Source: Vitreoscilla filiformis
Lineage (GTDB): Bacteria > Pseudomonadota > Gammaproteobacteria > Burkholderiales > Burkholderiaceae_C
Direction of reading: 5' to 3'
DNA: 64,000 bases
NCBI RefSeq assembly: GCF_002222655.1
Contig: NZ_CP022423.1
Coordinates: 3,224,001 to 3,288,000 of the forward strand
Shown here in pieces: positions 1 to 8,610 of the stretch (position 1 is the stretch's first letter; the number at the start of each line of letters is the position of its first letter). The notes under the pieces were generated by a model. The model did no database searches. It was given only the letters and a program-made list of their open reading frames with translations, and was not told the origin of the DNA. The position numbers were made by a program, and so were the translations under genes.

Positions 1-737
1 ACCTTGGGCCGATGTTCGGCGATGAGCTGCTCCAACCGAACCAAGTCATACCCCTGCGGTGTGCGCGGCACCCCCACCAACTTGGCCCCCTGAAAACGCA
101 ATGAAAACAACAGGTTGGCGTAACCTGGATCGTCCACCAACACCGCGTCACCGGGCCGCACCAAGCGGCGCACCGCCAGATCGAGCGCCTGGCTCGACCC
201 CTGGGTCAACAGCACTTGGCCGACGCCGATGTGAACCTCCTGCTCGGCCAGCACGTCGGTGATGAACTGGCGCAAGGGCGGAAAACCTTTCGGGTCGCCG
301 TAGCCGCCCAGGTCGGCATCTTCGGCGGCGAGCACGCGCAGGGCGCGGCGCAGGCCGTCTTCAAACAGCCAATCGCCGGGCAGCCAGCCGCAGCCGGCTT
401 TGATCGCCAAATGGCGGTTCTCAAAAATTTTGCGCAGGTACCACATGGCGTCGAAGCCATCGCTGCGCGCTGCTTGCACCGCCGCCGGAGTGCCGTACGA
501 CGAACGCCGACGCACAAAAAACCCCGAGTGTGGCCGCGACACCAACCAGCCCTGCGCCACCAACCGGTCGTAGGCCTCCACCACGGTGAACACGCTGACC
601 TGATGAGCGTGCGCAAATTGGCGGATCGACGGCAACTTGGTGCCGGCGCGCAAGGCACCCTCCTCGATCTGGGCGCGCAGACCTTCGACGATCTGTGTCA
701 CCAGGGGCGTGCTGGCATGGGGCTGGAGCTGAAGCAT
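1..737 (-). CDS. MocR/GabR-type transcriptional regulator (GntR HTH + aminotransferase-like domain), 3' end cut by window edge
   Basis: An open frame runs from an ATG at 737 to the left window edge (245 codons) without a stop. The N-terminal third is a GntR winged helix (about residues 5-75, with GTKLPSIRQFAHAHQVSVFT as the helix-turn-helix core). It is followed by the start of a fold-type I PLP aminotransferase domain (LTQGSSQALDLAVRRLVRPG, then DDPGYANLLF). Known MocR proteins are PLP-responsive regulators that often control divergent aminotransferase genes. The gene diverges from gabT, so I infer a GabR-like regulator of GABA/polyamine use. The PLP-binding lysine lies outside the window. 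PdxR-like control of vitamin B6 genes is the alternative. The family call is secure and the target is inferred. Confidence 0.85.
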   Translation of the reverse strand, partial: MLQLQPHASTPLVTQIVEGLRAQIEEGALRAGTKLPSIRQFAHAHQVSVFTVVEAYDRLVAQGWLVSRPHSGFFVRRRSSYGTPAAVQAARSDGFDAMWYLRKIFENRHLAIKAGCGWLPGDWLFEDGLRRALRVLAAEDADLGGYGDPKGFPPLRQFITDVLAEQEVHIGVGQVLLTQGSSQALDLAVRRLVRPGDAVLVDDPGYANLLFSLRFQGAKLVGVPRTPQGYDLVRLEQLIAEHRPK

Positions 738-745
738 GGCGTGGA

Positions 746-774
746 CTGTACGCGCCCGGTGCGCCAAGCTGTAC
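746..774. promoter_or_regulatory. Direct repeat CTGTAC x2 in the regulator/gabT intergenic region
   Basis: CTGTAC occurs at 746-751 and 769-774, 23 bp apart in the same orientation, just upstream of the regulator start codon. MocR/GabR-type regulators are known to bind direct repeats, so an autoregulatory site is possible. The repeat is short and may be chance. Confidence 0.3.
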
Positions 775-824
775 TGGTGTGGCGGCCTGCACAGTGCACC
801 GGAAAAAGCGCGTGAGTGTGCATG

Positions 825-844
825 GTCACATGCACGTCACATGC
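825..844. promoter_or_regulatory. Direct repeat GTCACATGC x2 upstream of gabT, candidate operator
   Basis: A perfect 9-bp direct repeat, GTCACATGC, lies at 825-833 and 836-844. The copies start 11 bp apart, about one helical turn, and the pair is about 45 bp upstream of the gabT start. Direct repeats on one DNA face suit the head-to-tail dimers known for GabR/MocR proteins. No matching promoter hexamers could be assigned with confidence. Confidence 0.45.
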
Positions 845-886
845 CTACAGTCGCGGCCCGTGCCTCCCCTTGAAAGGTTCCTTCCC

Positions 887-2188
887 ATGCAACGCGATGC
901 CGATTTCACCAACGCCGCCCTGATGGCCAGCCGCCGCGCCGCCCTGCCCACTGGCATGGGCCAAGCTTACGAAGTGTTCGTCGAGCGAGCGCAAAACGCT
1001 GAAGTGTGGGACGTGGAAGGCAAACGTTACATTGACTTCGCCGGCGGCATCGCCGTGCTGAACACCGGCCACAACCACCCGAAGGTGATCGCCGCTGTCA
1101 AAGCCCAGCTCGACCAGTTCCACCACACTTGCTTCCAGGTGCTGGCGTATGAGCCCTACGTTGAGCTGGCCGAACGCCTGATCGCCAAGGCGCCGGGCGA
1201 CTTCGCCAAGAAGGCCATCTTCCTGTCCACCGGCGCGGAAGCGGTGGAAAACGCCGTCAAGATCGCCCGCGCTGCCACGGGCCGCCAAGCGGTGATCGCC
1301 TTCGGGGGTGGCTTCCATGGCCGCACACTGCTGGGCATGGCGCTGACCGGCAAGGTCGCGCCGTACAAAGCCGGTTTCGGCCCCTTCCCGGCGGAGATTT
1401 ATCACGCCGAATACCCGAACGCCCTGCACGGCGTGAGCGAAGCGGATTCGCTCAAAACCATCGAGCACATCTTCAAATATGACGTGGAAGCCTCGCGGGT
1501 GGCCGCCATCATTTTGGAACCGGTGCAAGGTGAAGGCGGTTTCTACGCCGCGTCGCCCGCGTTTGCCCAGGCGCTGCGCGCCCTGTGCGACCAACACGGC
1601 ATCGTGCTGATCGCCGACGAAGTGCAAACCGGCGCTGGCCGCACCGGCACCTGGCTGGCCAGCGAACAGTGGGGCGTGGCGCCGGATTTGATCACCATGG
1701 CCAAGAGCATGGCTGGTGGCTTCCCGATCTCCGCCGTGATCGGCAAGGCCGAGATCATGGACAAACCCCTGCCCGGCGGCCTGGGCGGCACCTACGCCGG
1801 CAACCCGCTGGCCTGCGCCGCCGCGCTGGCGGTGCTGGATGTGTTCGAAGAAGAACAACTGCTGGCGCGCTCCAACGCCATCGGCGAACGCCTGAAGGCC
1901 GGCTTGAGCGCCTTGGCCGAGCGTCACACCAGCATCGGGGATGTGCGTGGCCTGGGTTCGATGATCGCCATCGAGCTGTTCAAGAACGGCGACACGGCCC
2001 AACCCGACGCCGACCTGACCAAGCGCGTCTGCGCCGAAGCGATCAAGCGGGGTCTGGTGCTGCTGTCCTGCGGCGTGTACGCCAACGTCATCCGCATCCT
2101 GGTGCCGCTGACCGCTTCCGACGCGCTGCTGGACGAAGGGCTGGCCCTCATGGGCCAAGCCTTCGACGCCGCCACGGCCGCCGGCTGA
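887..2188 (+). CDS. gabT: 4-aminobutyrate aminotransferase
   Basis: This is a class III PLP aminotransferase of 433 residues. It moves the amino group of GABA to 2-oxoglutarate, giving succinate semialdehyde and glutamate in the cytoplasm. Visible marks are the PLP phosphate loop STGAEAVENAVKIARAATG, the HGRTLLGMALTGK segment, the aspartate in ADEVQTGAGRTG and the Schiff-base lysine K273 in TMAKSMAGGFP. The ATG at 887 was chosen because GAAAGG precedes it and MQRDADF begins the normal family N-terminus; the same frame is open further upstream. It is first in a run of six same-strand genes ending in gabD. 5-aminovalerate or another omega-amino acid could also be a substrate. Confidence 0.92.
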   Translation: MQRDADFTNAALMASRRAALPTGMGQAYEVFVERAQNAEVWDVEGKRYIDFAGGIAVLNTGHNHPKVIAAVKAQLDQFHHTCFQVLAYEPYVELAERLIAKAPGDFAKKAIFLSTGAEAVENAVKIARAATGRQAVIAFGGGFHGRTLLGMALTGKVAPYKAGFGPFPAEIYHAEYPNALHGVSEADSLKTIEHIFKYDVEASRVAAIILEPVQGEGGFYAASPAFAQALRALCDQHGIVLIADEVQTGAGRTGTWLASEQWGVAPDLITMAKSMAGGFPISAVIGKAEIMDKPLPGGLGGTYAGNPLACAAALAVLDVFEEEQLLARSNAIGERLKAGLSALAERHTSIGDVRGLGSMIAIELFKNGDTAQPDADLTKRVCAEAIKRGLVLLSCGVYANVIRILVPLTASDALLDEGLALMGQAFDAATAAG

Positions 2189-2261
2189 CCTTTCACCCAC
2201 CAGGGGCAGCGCCCAGGTGGCGCTTCCCCGCCACCTTCAAGAAGTACCGAGCTGCCCCGCC

Positions 2262-3356
2262 ATGAGCCCTGACAGCCCAACCCCCCTGGTGCGCTTTGCC
2301 GGCGTGCAAAAAACCTACGACGGCCTGAGTTTGGTCGTGCGTTCGCTGGATTTGGACATCCAGCGCGGCGAATTCCTCTCCCTGCTCGGCCCGTCGGGTT
2401 CGGGCAAAACCACCACGCTGATGATGCTGGCGGGGTTTGAATCCCCCACCGCCGGCGAAATTTTGCTCGACGGGGTGCCCATCACCCGCACCCCGCCGCA
2501 CAAGCGCAATTTCGGCATGGTGTTTCAAAACTACGCCCTGTTCCCCCACATGACGGTGGCGGACAACGTGGCTTACCCCCTGACCGTGCGCAAAGTGCCT
2601 CAGGCCGACATCGCCAAGCGCGTGGCCAAGGCGCTGGACATGGTGCAACTCGGCGCCAAGGGCGACCGCTACCCCAGCCAGCTCTCCGGCGGCCAACAGC
2701 AGCGCGTGGCGCTGGCCCGCGCCTTGGTGTTCGAACCGCAACTGGTGTTGATGGACGAACCGCTGGGCGCACTCGACAAGCAGTTGCGCGAGCACATGCA
2801 AATCGAGCTGAAGGAGCTGCACCGCCAACTGGGCGTCACCTTTGTGTACGTGACGCACGACCAGGGCGAAGCCCTCACCATGAGCGACCGCGTCGCCGTG
2901 TTCAACGATGGCCTGATTCAACAAATCGATCAGGTGGAAAAACTCTACGAAACCCCGGTGAACCGCTTCGTCGCCGGCTTCGTGGGTGACAGCACCCTCT
3001 TGACCGGCATCACCGCCCAAGCCGAACGCGATGCGTGCGAGCTGGTGTTGCCGTCGGGCGAGCGCCTGGCGGGCATCAACGTGAACCACGCGCTGCCGGG
3101 CACGCCCGTGGTGGCCTCGGTGCGCCCGGAGCGCATCGAAGCCCTGTTCGTGCCGCCCGAGAACATGCGCAACTGCCTGCACGCCGCCATCACCGACGTG
3201 ATTTATTTCGGCGACCACCTGCGCTTGCGCTGCGCCATCGCCGGACAGAAGGAAACCGCCACCGTCAAGCTGCCGCTGTCCAGCGGGGAGCAGCCGGTGA
3301 CGGGGCAGTCGGTGTGGTTGCACATCCCGACGCCGTACCTGCGCATCTACATCTAA
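2262..3356 (+). CDS. ABC transporter ATP-binding protein (spermidine/putrescine or GABA type)
   Basis: The protein has 364 residues. The nucleotide-binding domain carries Walker A (GPSGSGKTTT), Q-loop (NYALFPHMTV), signature LSGGQQQRVALARAL, Walker B (LVLMDEPLGALD) and the H-loop (VTHDQGEA). A C-terminal TOBE-like region (about 260-360) is typical of the PotA/CysA/MalK subgroup. It energises import at the inner membrane with the two permeases and binding protein encoded next. The ATG at 2262 was preferred over an upstream in-frame start at 2217 because MSPDSPTPLVRF fits the family. The neighbours gabT and gabD make a polyamine, putrescine or GABA substrate likely. Confidence 0.9.
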   Translation: MSPDSPTPLVRFAGVQKTYDGLSLVVRSLDLDIQRGEFLSLLGPSGSGKTTTLMMLAGFESPTAGEILLDGVPITRTPPHKRNFGMVFQNYALFPHMTVADNVAYPLTVRKVPQADIAKRVAKALDMVQLGAKGDRYPSQLSGGQQQRVALARALVFEPQLVLMDEPLGALDKQLREHMQIELKELHRQLGVTFVYVTHDQGEALTMSDRVAVFNDGLIQQIDQVEKLYETPVNRFVAGFVGDSTLLTGITAQAERDACELVLPSGERLAGINVNHALPGTPVVASVRPERIEALFVPPENMRNCLHAAITDVIYFGDHLRLRCAIAGQKETATVKLPLSSGEQPVTGQSVWLHIPTPYLRIYI

Positions 3357-3470
3357 TTTCACAGATTCCACAGACCGGGGCGGCTCCCCCTGCACGACCC
3401 CGGCACCGCGAGACAAACCGCTCGCTTTCGACTCCGACCCTTTTCCCACCCACCCCACTGGAGTATTGCG

Positions 3471-4508
3471 ATGAAGAAGACCTCCCTTGTCCTGGCTTCG
3501 GTTGCCGCCCTGATGGCCGCCACGCCCGTGTTGGCCCAGAGCCAACTGACCGTCGTCAACTTCGGCGGCGCCAACGGCGCTGCGCAAAAGAAGGCTTATT
3601 ACGAGCCGTTTGAAAAGGCGGGCGGCGCCAAGATCGTCACCGTGGAATACAACGGTGAGCAGGCCAAGATCAAGGCCATGGTCGAAACCAAGAAAGTGAC
3701 TTGGGATCTGGTGGAAGTGGAAAGCCCGGACGTGCAGCGCGGCTGCGATGAGGGTCTGTTCGAGAAGCTGGATTACAGCAAGATCATCCCCAAGGCCGAC
3801 CTGTTGCCGGCGGCTGTGAACGAATGCGGCGTGGGCTTCTTCGTGTGGTCCACCGTGATGGCCTACAACGGCGACAAACTCAAAACCGCCCCGACCACCT
3901 GGGCCGATTTCTGGGACACGAAGAAATTCCCCGGCAAGCGCGGCCTGCGCAAGGGCGCTCGCTACAACCTGGAATTCGCGCTGATGGCCGATGGCGTGGC
4001 GCCGAAGGATGTCTACAAAGTGCTGGCCACCCCGGCGGGTGCGGATCGCGCCTTCAAGAAGCTGACCGAGCTGAAGGCCAACATCCAGTGGTGGGAAGCC
4101 GGCGCCCAGCCGCCGCAATTCTTGGTGGCGGGTGACGTGGTGATGAGCACCGCTTTCAATGGTCGCATCGACGCGGCCCAGCGCGAAGGCAAAAACCTCA
4201 AAATCACCTGGACGGGCGGCATTTACGACCTGGATTACTGGGTGATTCCGAAGGGCGCACCGAACAAGGACGAAGCCACCAAGCTGATCGCCTTCGCCAT
4301 GAAGACGGAGAACCAAGCAGCTTACGCGCAAAACATCGCCTACGGCCCGACCAACACCAAGGCGCTGGCCAAGCTGCCGGCCAAGGTGCTGGCCGATCTG
4401 CCGACATCGAGCACCAACGCCAAGACCGCGCTGCAATTCAACGTGGGTTTCTGGGCCGACCAGGGCGAGGCGCTGGAGAAGCGTTTTGCCGCCTGGGCCG
4501 CACAATAA
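3471..4508 (+). CDS. Periplasmic polyamine-type substrate-binding protein
   Basis: The 345-residue protein is a PotD/PotF-like extracellular solute-binding protein. The first 22 residues form a signal peptide (MKKTSLVLASVAALMAATPVLA) with Ala-X-Ala-like cleavage before QSQLTVVNFGG. No lipobox cysteine is present, so it should be soluble in the periplasm. The mature start TVVNFGG and the segment WDLVEVESPDVQRGCDEG are typical of polyamine binders. A good GGAG lies about 10 bases before the ATG. It sits between the ATPase and two permeases of the same importer. The ligand (putrescine, spermidine or GABA) cannot be read from the sequence alone. Confidence 0.9.
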   Translation: MKKTSLVLASVAALMAATPVLAQSQLTVVNFGGANGAAQKKAYYEPFEKAGGAKIVTVEYNGEQAKIKAMVETKKVTWDLVEVESPDVQRGCDEGLFEKLDYSKIIPKADLLPAAVNECGVGFFVWSTVMAYNGDKLKTAPTTWADFWDTKKFPGKRGLRKGARYNLEFALMADGVAPKDVYKVLATPAGADRAFKKLTELKANIQWWEAGAQPPQFLVAGDVVMSTAFNGRIDAAQREGKNLKITWTGGIYDLDYWVIPKGAPNKDEATKLIAFAMKTENQAAYAQNIAYGPTNTKALAKLPAKVLADLPTSSTNAKTALQFNVGFWADQGEALEKRFAAWAAQ

Positions 4509-4528
4509 GCCTGTGAGGGACTGACGCG

Positions 4529-5812
4529 ATGACCGCTGCCGCCGTGCCCGATCACGCCCCACCGCCGCCGGTGGGCTCCTCCGAGTTGGCTCGCTCTTTG
4601 GCCCGTGCGCAACGCCGGCGTCATGCAGCGGCCATCGCGCTGACCTTGCCTTTGCTGGTGTTTTTGATCGTCACCTTCTTGGTGCCGATCGGCGCGTTGT
4701 TGATCCGCGCCGTGGAAAACCCCGAAGTGGCCGACGCCCTGCCGCGCACCGCGCAGGCGCTGGCCCATTGGGATCACAAAACCCTGCCCGCCGAAGCGGC
4801 CTTCGCCGCCGTGGTGGACGATCTGGCGGCCATGGACGACGGCTCTCAAGCCGGCGCCCTGGCCCGCCGCCTCAACACCGAACAGCCGGGGTCGCGCTCG
4901 TTGGTGATGTCCACCTACCGCGCCCTGCCGGATTTGCGCGGTGAAGCTGGCAGCGCCCGCCCCACCCCGGCGGTGCTCAAAGACAAACTGCTGGCGCTGG
5001 ACGCCCGCTGGGGCGAGCTGCCTTACTGGCAGGCCATCGGCAAAAACGCCGCCCGCTGGACGCCCGACTATCTGCTCACCGCCATCGACCTGAAGCGCAC
5101 GCCCGAGGGCAGCATCGCCCAGGTGGAACCGGAGCAGCGGGTGTTTTCGTCCATCCTGCTGCGCACGTTTGTGATCAGCGCTGTGGTGACGTTCTGGTGT
5201 CTGCTGCTGGGCTACCCGCTGGCTTACTGGCTCTCGACCCTCACCGCTCGCCAAGCCAACGTGCTGATGATTTTGGTGCTGGTGCCGTTCTGGACATCGA
5301 TCCTGGTGCGCGTGGCCGCTTGGATCGTGCTGTTGCAGCGCGAGGGGCTGGTGAACAGCGCGCTCATGGGCATCGGCCTGCTGAACGAACCGCTGACGCT
5401 GCTGTTCAACCGCACCGGCGTGGTCATCTCGATGACGCACATCCTGCTGCCCTTCATGATCTTGCCGTTGTACAGCGTGATGAAGAGCGTGCCGCCGACC
5501 TACTTGCGCGCCGCTGTTTCCCTGGGCAGCTCGCCGCTGGCGGCGTTCTTCCGGGTGTATGTGCCGCAAACCTGGCCGGGGGTGGGCGCGGGTGGGCTGC
5601 TGGTGTTCATCCTGTCGATTGGTTACTACGTCACCCCGGCGCTGCTGGGCGGCGCAGACGATCAGATGTTGAGCTACTACATCGCCCAATACACCAACGT
5701 CGATGTGAACTGGGGCATGGCCTGCGCGCTGGGTGCCATTTTGCTGGCGGCCACGCTGGTGCTGTATGGCATCTACCGCCGCGTCGTGAAGTCTGAACTG
5801 AGCCTGGGGTGA
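4529..5812 (+). CDS. ABC transporter permease (PotB/PotH type) with large periplasmic insertion
   Basis: A 427-residue inner-membrane permease of the polyamine importer family. One hydrophobic helix at about 36-58 is followed by about 145 mostly soluble residues (60-205), then five or so further helices. The cytoplasmic EAA-type loop that docks to the ATPase is visible as LRAAVSLGSSPLAAFFRVYVP. Classical PotB/PotH proteins are nearer 280-320 residues, so the long segment after helix 1 is an enlarged periplasmic domain. It starts 20 bases after the binding-protein gene and is followed after 7 bases by the partner permease. Confidence 0.9.
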   Translation: MTAAAVPDHAPPPPVGSSELARSLARAQRRRHAAAIALTLPLLVFLIVTFLVPIGALLIRAVENPEVADALPRTAQALAHWDHKTLPAEAAFAAVVDDLAAMDDGSQAGALARRLNTEQPGSRSLVMSTYRALPDLRGEAGSARPTPAVLKDKLLALDARWGELPYWQAIGKNAARWTPDYLLTAIDLKRTPEGSIAQVEPEQRVFSSILLRTFVISAVVTFWCLLLGYPLAYWLSTLTARQANVLMILVLVPFWTSILVRVAAWIVLLQREGLVNSALMGIGLLNEPLTLLFNRTGVVISMTHILLPFMILPLYSVMKSVPPTYLRAAVSLGSSPLAAFFRVYVPQTWPGVGAGGLLVFILSIGYYVTPALLGGADDQMLSYYIAQYTNVDVNWGMACALGAILLAATLVLYGIYRRVVKSELSLG

Positions 5813-5819
5813 GTCCGCG

Positions 5820-6650
5820 ATGAGCTTCTTCAACTTTCTCAAGCCGCAGTTTCCGGCCTACGCCACACCGCTGGACAAGGCCGGTTGGTGGGCGCTGCGC
5901 CTGGTCAGCCTGGGCGTGCTGTTTTACCTGCTGCTGCCGATTTTGGTGATCATGCCGCTGTCCTTCTCGGCCAGCTCGTTCTTGGCTTACCCGATGCCAG
6001 GCTGGTCGCTCCAGTGGTACGACAACCTCTTTCACTCGGAAGAATGGGCCCGTGCTGCGAAAAACAGCTTCATCGTCGCGCCCATCGCCACGTTGATTGC
6101 CACGGTGCTGGGCACGCTCACCGCCGTCGGTTTGGCGCGGGTGAACTTCCCCGGCAAGGGGCTGTTGATGAGCGTGTTGATTGCGCCGATGGTGGTGCCC
6201 ATCGTCGTCGTCGGGGTGGCCTGTTACCTGTTCTTCGCCAAGCTCGGGTTGGCGGACACCTACATCGGCCTGATCGTGGTGCATGCCGCGCTGGGGGCGC
6301 CCTTCGTCGTCACCACGGTGCTGGCCACGTTGCAGGGTTTCAACCACAACCTGGTGCGCGCCAGTTTGAGCCTGGGCGCCAGCCCGCTGGAAACCTTCTT
6401 CCGGGTGACGCTGCCGGTGATCGCACCGGGGGTGATTTCGGGGGCGTTGTTCGCATTTGCCACCTCGTTCGACGAAGTGGTGGTGACGCTGTTCATCGCC
6501 GGCCCCGAGCAAGTGACACTGCCGCGACAGATGTTCACCGGCATCCGCGAGAACATCAACCCGACGATTGCCGCCGTGGCCACGCTGCTGATTCTGTTCA
6601 CAACCGGGCTGATGCTGGTGCTCGAATGGATTCGTGGCCGCCGCGCCTGA
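5820..6650 (+). CDS. ABC transporter permease (PotC/PotI type)
   Basis: This 276-residue permease has six predicted membrane segments and the EAA docking loop [21 protein letters not shown]. Its length and the cytoplasmic N-terminal stretch before helix 1 match PotC/PotI. It would pair with the preceding permease to form the channel. The start lies 7 bases after the upstream stop, which indicates translational coupling. Its stop lies 40 bases before gabD. Confidence 0.92.
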   Translation: MSFFNFLKPQFPAYATPLDKAGWWALRLVSLGVLFYLLLPILVIMPLSFSASSFLAYPMPGWSLQWYDNLFHSEEWARAAKNSFIVAPIATLIATVLGTLTAVGLARVNFPGKGLLMSVLIAPMVVPIVVVGVACYLFFAKLGLADTYIGLIVVHAALGAPFVVTTVLATLQGFNHNLVRASLSLGASPLETFFRVTLPVIAPGVISGALFAFATSFDEVVVTLFIAGPEQVTLPRQMFTGIRENINPTIAAVATLLILFTTGLMLVLEWIRGRRA

Positions 6651-6690
6651 TCCGGCCATCCTCCCTGCCGACTCGTTTTTGGAGACCCCC

Positions 6691-8169
6691 ATGGATTTGA
6701 GCCCGACCCCGCTCGCCTCGCTGAACGACCCTCACCTGCTGAAAACCGACGCTTTCATCAACGGTGAATGGGTGGGCGCGGCCAGCCGCTTCGACGTGAT
6801 CGACCCGGCCACCGGCGCCAAACTCGCCGACGTGGCCAACCTGGGCGCCGAAGCCACCCACGCCGCCCTGGCCGCCGCCGACGCTGCTTGGCCAGCCTGG
6901 CGTGCCAAGCCGGCCAAGGAGCGCGCCGCCATCCTGATGAAGTGGTTCCACCTGCTGCACGCCCACGCCGACGACCTGGCGCGCATCATGACCGCCGAGC
7001 AAGGCAAGCCGCTGGCCGAGGCCAAGGGCGAAGTCGGCTACGGCGCCAGCTTTTTGGAGTGGTTTGCCGAAGAGGCCAAGCGCGTTTATGGCGAAACCAT
7101 CCCGACCACGGATGCCAACAAGCGTTACTTGGTGATCAAGCAGCCCATCGGCGTATGCGCGGCCATCACGCCGTGGAATTTCCCGATTGCGATGATCACG
7201 CGCAAGGTCGCGCCGGCGCTGGCGGCGGGTTGCCCGGTGGTGATCAAGCCGGCGGAGGCCACGCCGCTGTCCGCCCTGGCCGTGGCCGAACTGGCGCAGC
7301 GCGCCGGGATGCCAGCGGGCGTGCTCAACATCATCACCGCCGATGGTGCCAACTCGATTGAGGTGGGCAAGGTGCTGTGTTCGTCGGACGTGGTGCGTCA
7401 CCTGTCCTTCACGGGTTCGACCGAAGTGGGCCGCATCCTGGCCGCGCAGTGCGCGCCGACGATCAAAAAGCTGGCGCTGGAGCTGGGCGGCAACGCACCC
7501 TTCATCGTGTTTGACGATGCGGACATCGACTCCGCCGTCGAAGGCGCGATGGTGAGCAAGTACCGCAACGCCGGCCAAACCTGCGTGTGCGCCAACCGTT
7601 TCTATGTGCAAGACGGTGTGTACGACACCTTTGTGGCCAAGCTGGCCGCCAAAGCCGCCGCGCTGAAAGTGGGCAACGGTTTTGAAACCGGTGTGACCAC
7701 TGGCCCGCTGATCGAAGGCGAAGCGGTGGACAAGGTCGAAGCCCACGTTGCCGACGCGCTGGCCAAGGGCGCCACGCTGGTGACGGGCGGCCAACGCCTG
7801 AGCGAACGGTTTTACACGCCGACGGTGCTGGCCAACGTCACCGCCGACATGCGTTGCGCCCGCGAAGAAACCTTTGGCCCGGTGGCACCGATTTTCCGTT
7901 TCAAGACCGAAGCCGAAGCCGTGGCCGCCGCCAATGCCACCGAATTTGGCCTGGCCAGCTACTTCTACAGCCGCGACATTGGCCGCATTTTCCGCGTGGG
8001 TGAAGCGCTGGAATACGGCATGGTCGGCATCAACACCGGGTTGATTTCGACGGCGGAAGTGCCGTTTGGCGGCGTGAAGCAATCCGGCCTGGGGCGCGAG
8101 GGTTCGCACCACGGCATGGACGATTACGTCGAGGTGAAATACCTCTGCTTGGGCGACATCCTCAAGTGA
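6691..8169 (+). CDS. gabD: NADP-dependent succinate-semialdehyde dehydrogenase
   Basis: The 492-residue aldehyde dehydrogenase oxidises succinate semialdehyde to succinate, completing GABA breakdown begun by GabT. Visible features are [20 protein letters not shown] (cofactor binding), the catalytic glutamate in [12 protein letters not shown], catalytic Cys298 in [11 protein letters not shown], and the C-terminal [18 protein letters not shown]. The two-cysteine CVC context matches NADP-dependent GabD. The ATG at 6691 was chosen because GGAGACC precedes it; an in-frame ATG at 6634 lies inside the permease gene. A glutarate-semialdehyde role is an alternative within the family. Confidence 0.92.
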   Translation: MDLSPTPLASLNDPHLLKTDAFINGEWVGAASRFDVIDPATGAKLADVANLGAEATHAALAAADAAWPAWRAKPAKERAAILMKWFHLLHAHADDLARIMTAEQGKPLAEAKGEVGYGASFLEWFAEEAKRVYGETIPTTDANKRYLVIKQPIGVCAAITPWNFPIAMITRKVAPALAAGCPVVIKPAEATPLSALAVAELAQRAGMPAGVLNIITADGANSIEVGKVLCSSDVVRHLSFTGSTEVGRILAAQCAPTIKKLALELGGNAPFIVFDDADIDSAVEGAMVSKYRNAGQTCVCANRFYVQDGVYDTFVAKLAAKAAALKVGNGFETGVTTGPLIEGEAVDKVEAHVADALAKGATLVTGGQRLSERFYTPTVLANVTADMRCAREETFGPVAPIFRFKTEAEAVAAANATEFGLASYFYSRDIGRIFRVGEALEYGMVGINTGLISTAEVPFGGVKQSGLGREGSHHGMDDYVEVKYLCLGDILK

Positions 8170-8176
8170 CGTCGCC

Positions 8177-8197
8177 GGGGCGGCCTCAGGCTGCCCC
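8177..8197. terminator. Hairpin between convergent gabD and Cys-cluster gene
   Basis: GGGGCGGCC (8177-8185) pairs with GGCTGCCCC (8189-8197) across a TCA loop, giving a 9-bp stem with one G-T wobble. It lies where gabD and the minus-strand gene end and overlaps the latter's last codons. The following T run is weak, so intrinsic termination is only probable. Confidence 0.4.
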
Positions 8198-8542
8198 TTG
8201 GGACAGAGGCGGCAACCCGTGGCGCCGCCGCGCCCGAGCGCAAGCATCGTCGCCCCACCCCAAGGGGGCCAACTGGCCGAACTCGCGACACGGCGAGGGC
8301 CGCCATTCATAGATGCCACATTGCGCCTTTTGCCCCACCGTGCCCATCAAGGCCACGCAGCGGGGCTGGGCATGGTCGGTGCCGCGCATGCGACACAACG
8401 AACTGGTGATTTTGACCGCCAGCCCATCGGGCACCTGCCCCAGCTCGGACGCCAATTCATCACGCGAAAAATCCACGCGGAAGCTGGCGCAACAGGCGCC
8501 GCAGCGGATACAGGGGTTGTCGTTTTCGGAAGCCGTGCTCAT
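8186..8542 (-). CDS. YkgJ-family cysteine cluster protein
   Basis: A 118-residue protein with the N-terminal pattern CIRCGACC, a further cysteine in SSLCRMRG, and later C-GIYEWRPSPCREF. This is the CxxCxxCC signature of the YkgJ/UPF0153 family, thought to bind zinc or an Fe-S cluster; no reaction is established. It is the last gene of a five-gene same-strand run beginning near 14885, 68 bases after the preceding membrane protein. A role with that cluster is not demonstrated. Confidence 0.85.
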   Translation of the reverse strand: MSTASENDNPCIRCGACCASFRVDFSRDELASELGQVPDGLAVKITSSLCRMRGTDHAQPRCVALMGTVGQKAQCGIYEWRPSPCREFGQLAPLGWGDDACARARRRHGLPPLSQGAA

Positions 8543-8610
8543 GGCAGAAGTGTGCCTGAGGTGGCTGTGCGGCGAGAGTCCCTAGCCGCACAAACCCAGG
8601 CTCTCCCCCC

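Noticed and set aside
1..792. Possible frameshift in the MocR-type gene, because several overlapping frames are open here
   Set aside because: Reading the reverse complement by hand gives one uninterrupted frame from 737 to the edge with continuous GntR and aminotransferase motifs.
2193..4562. 789-codon minus-strand open frame opposite the ABC transporter genes
   Set aside because: It mirrors two well-recognised genes, is rich in His/Gln/Arg/Gly typical of high-GC antisense frames, and contains no known domain.
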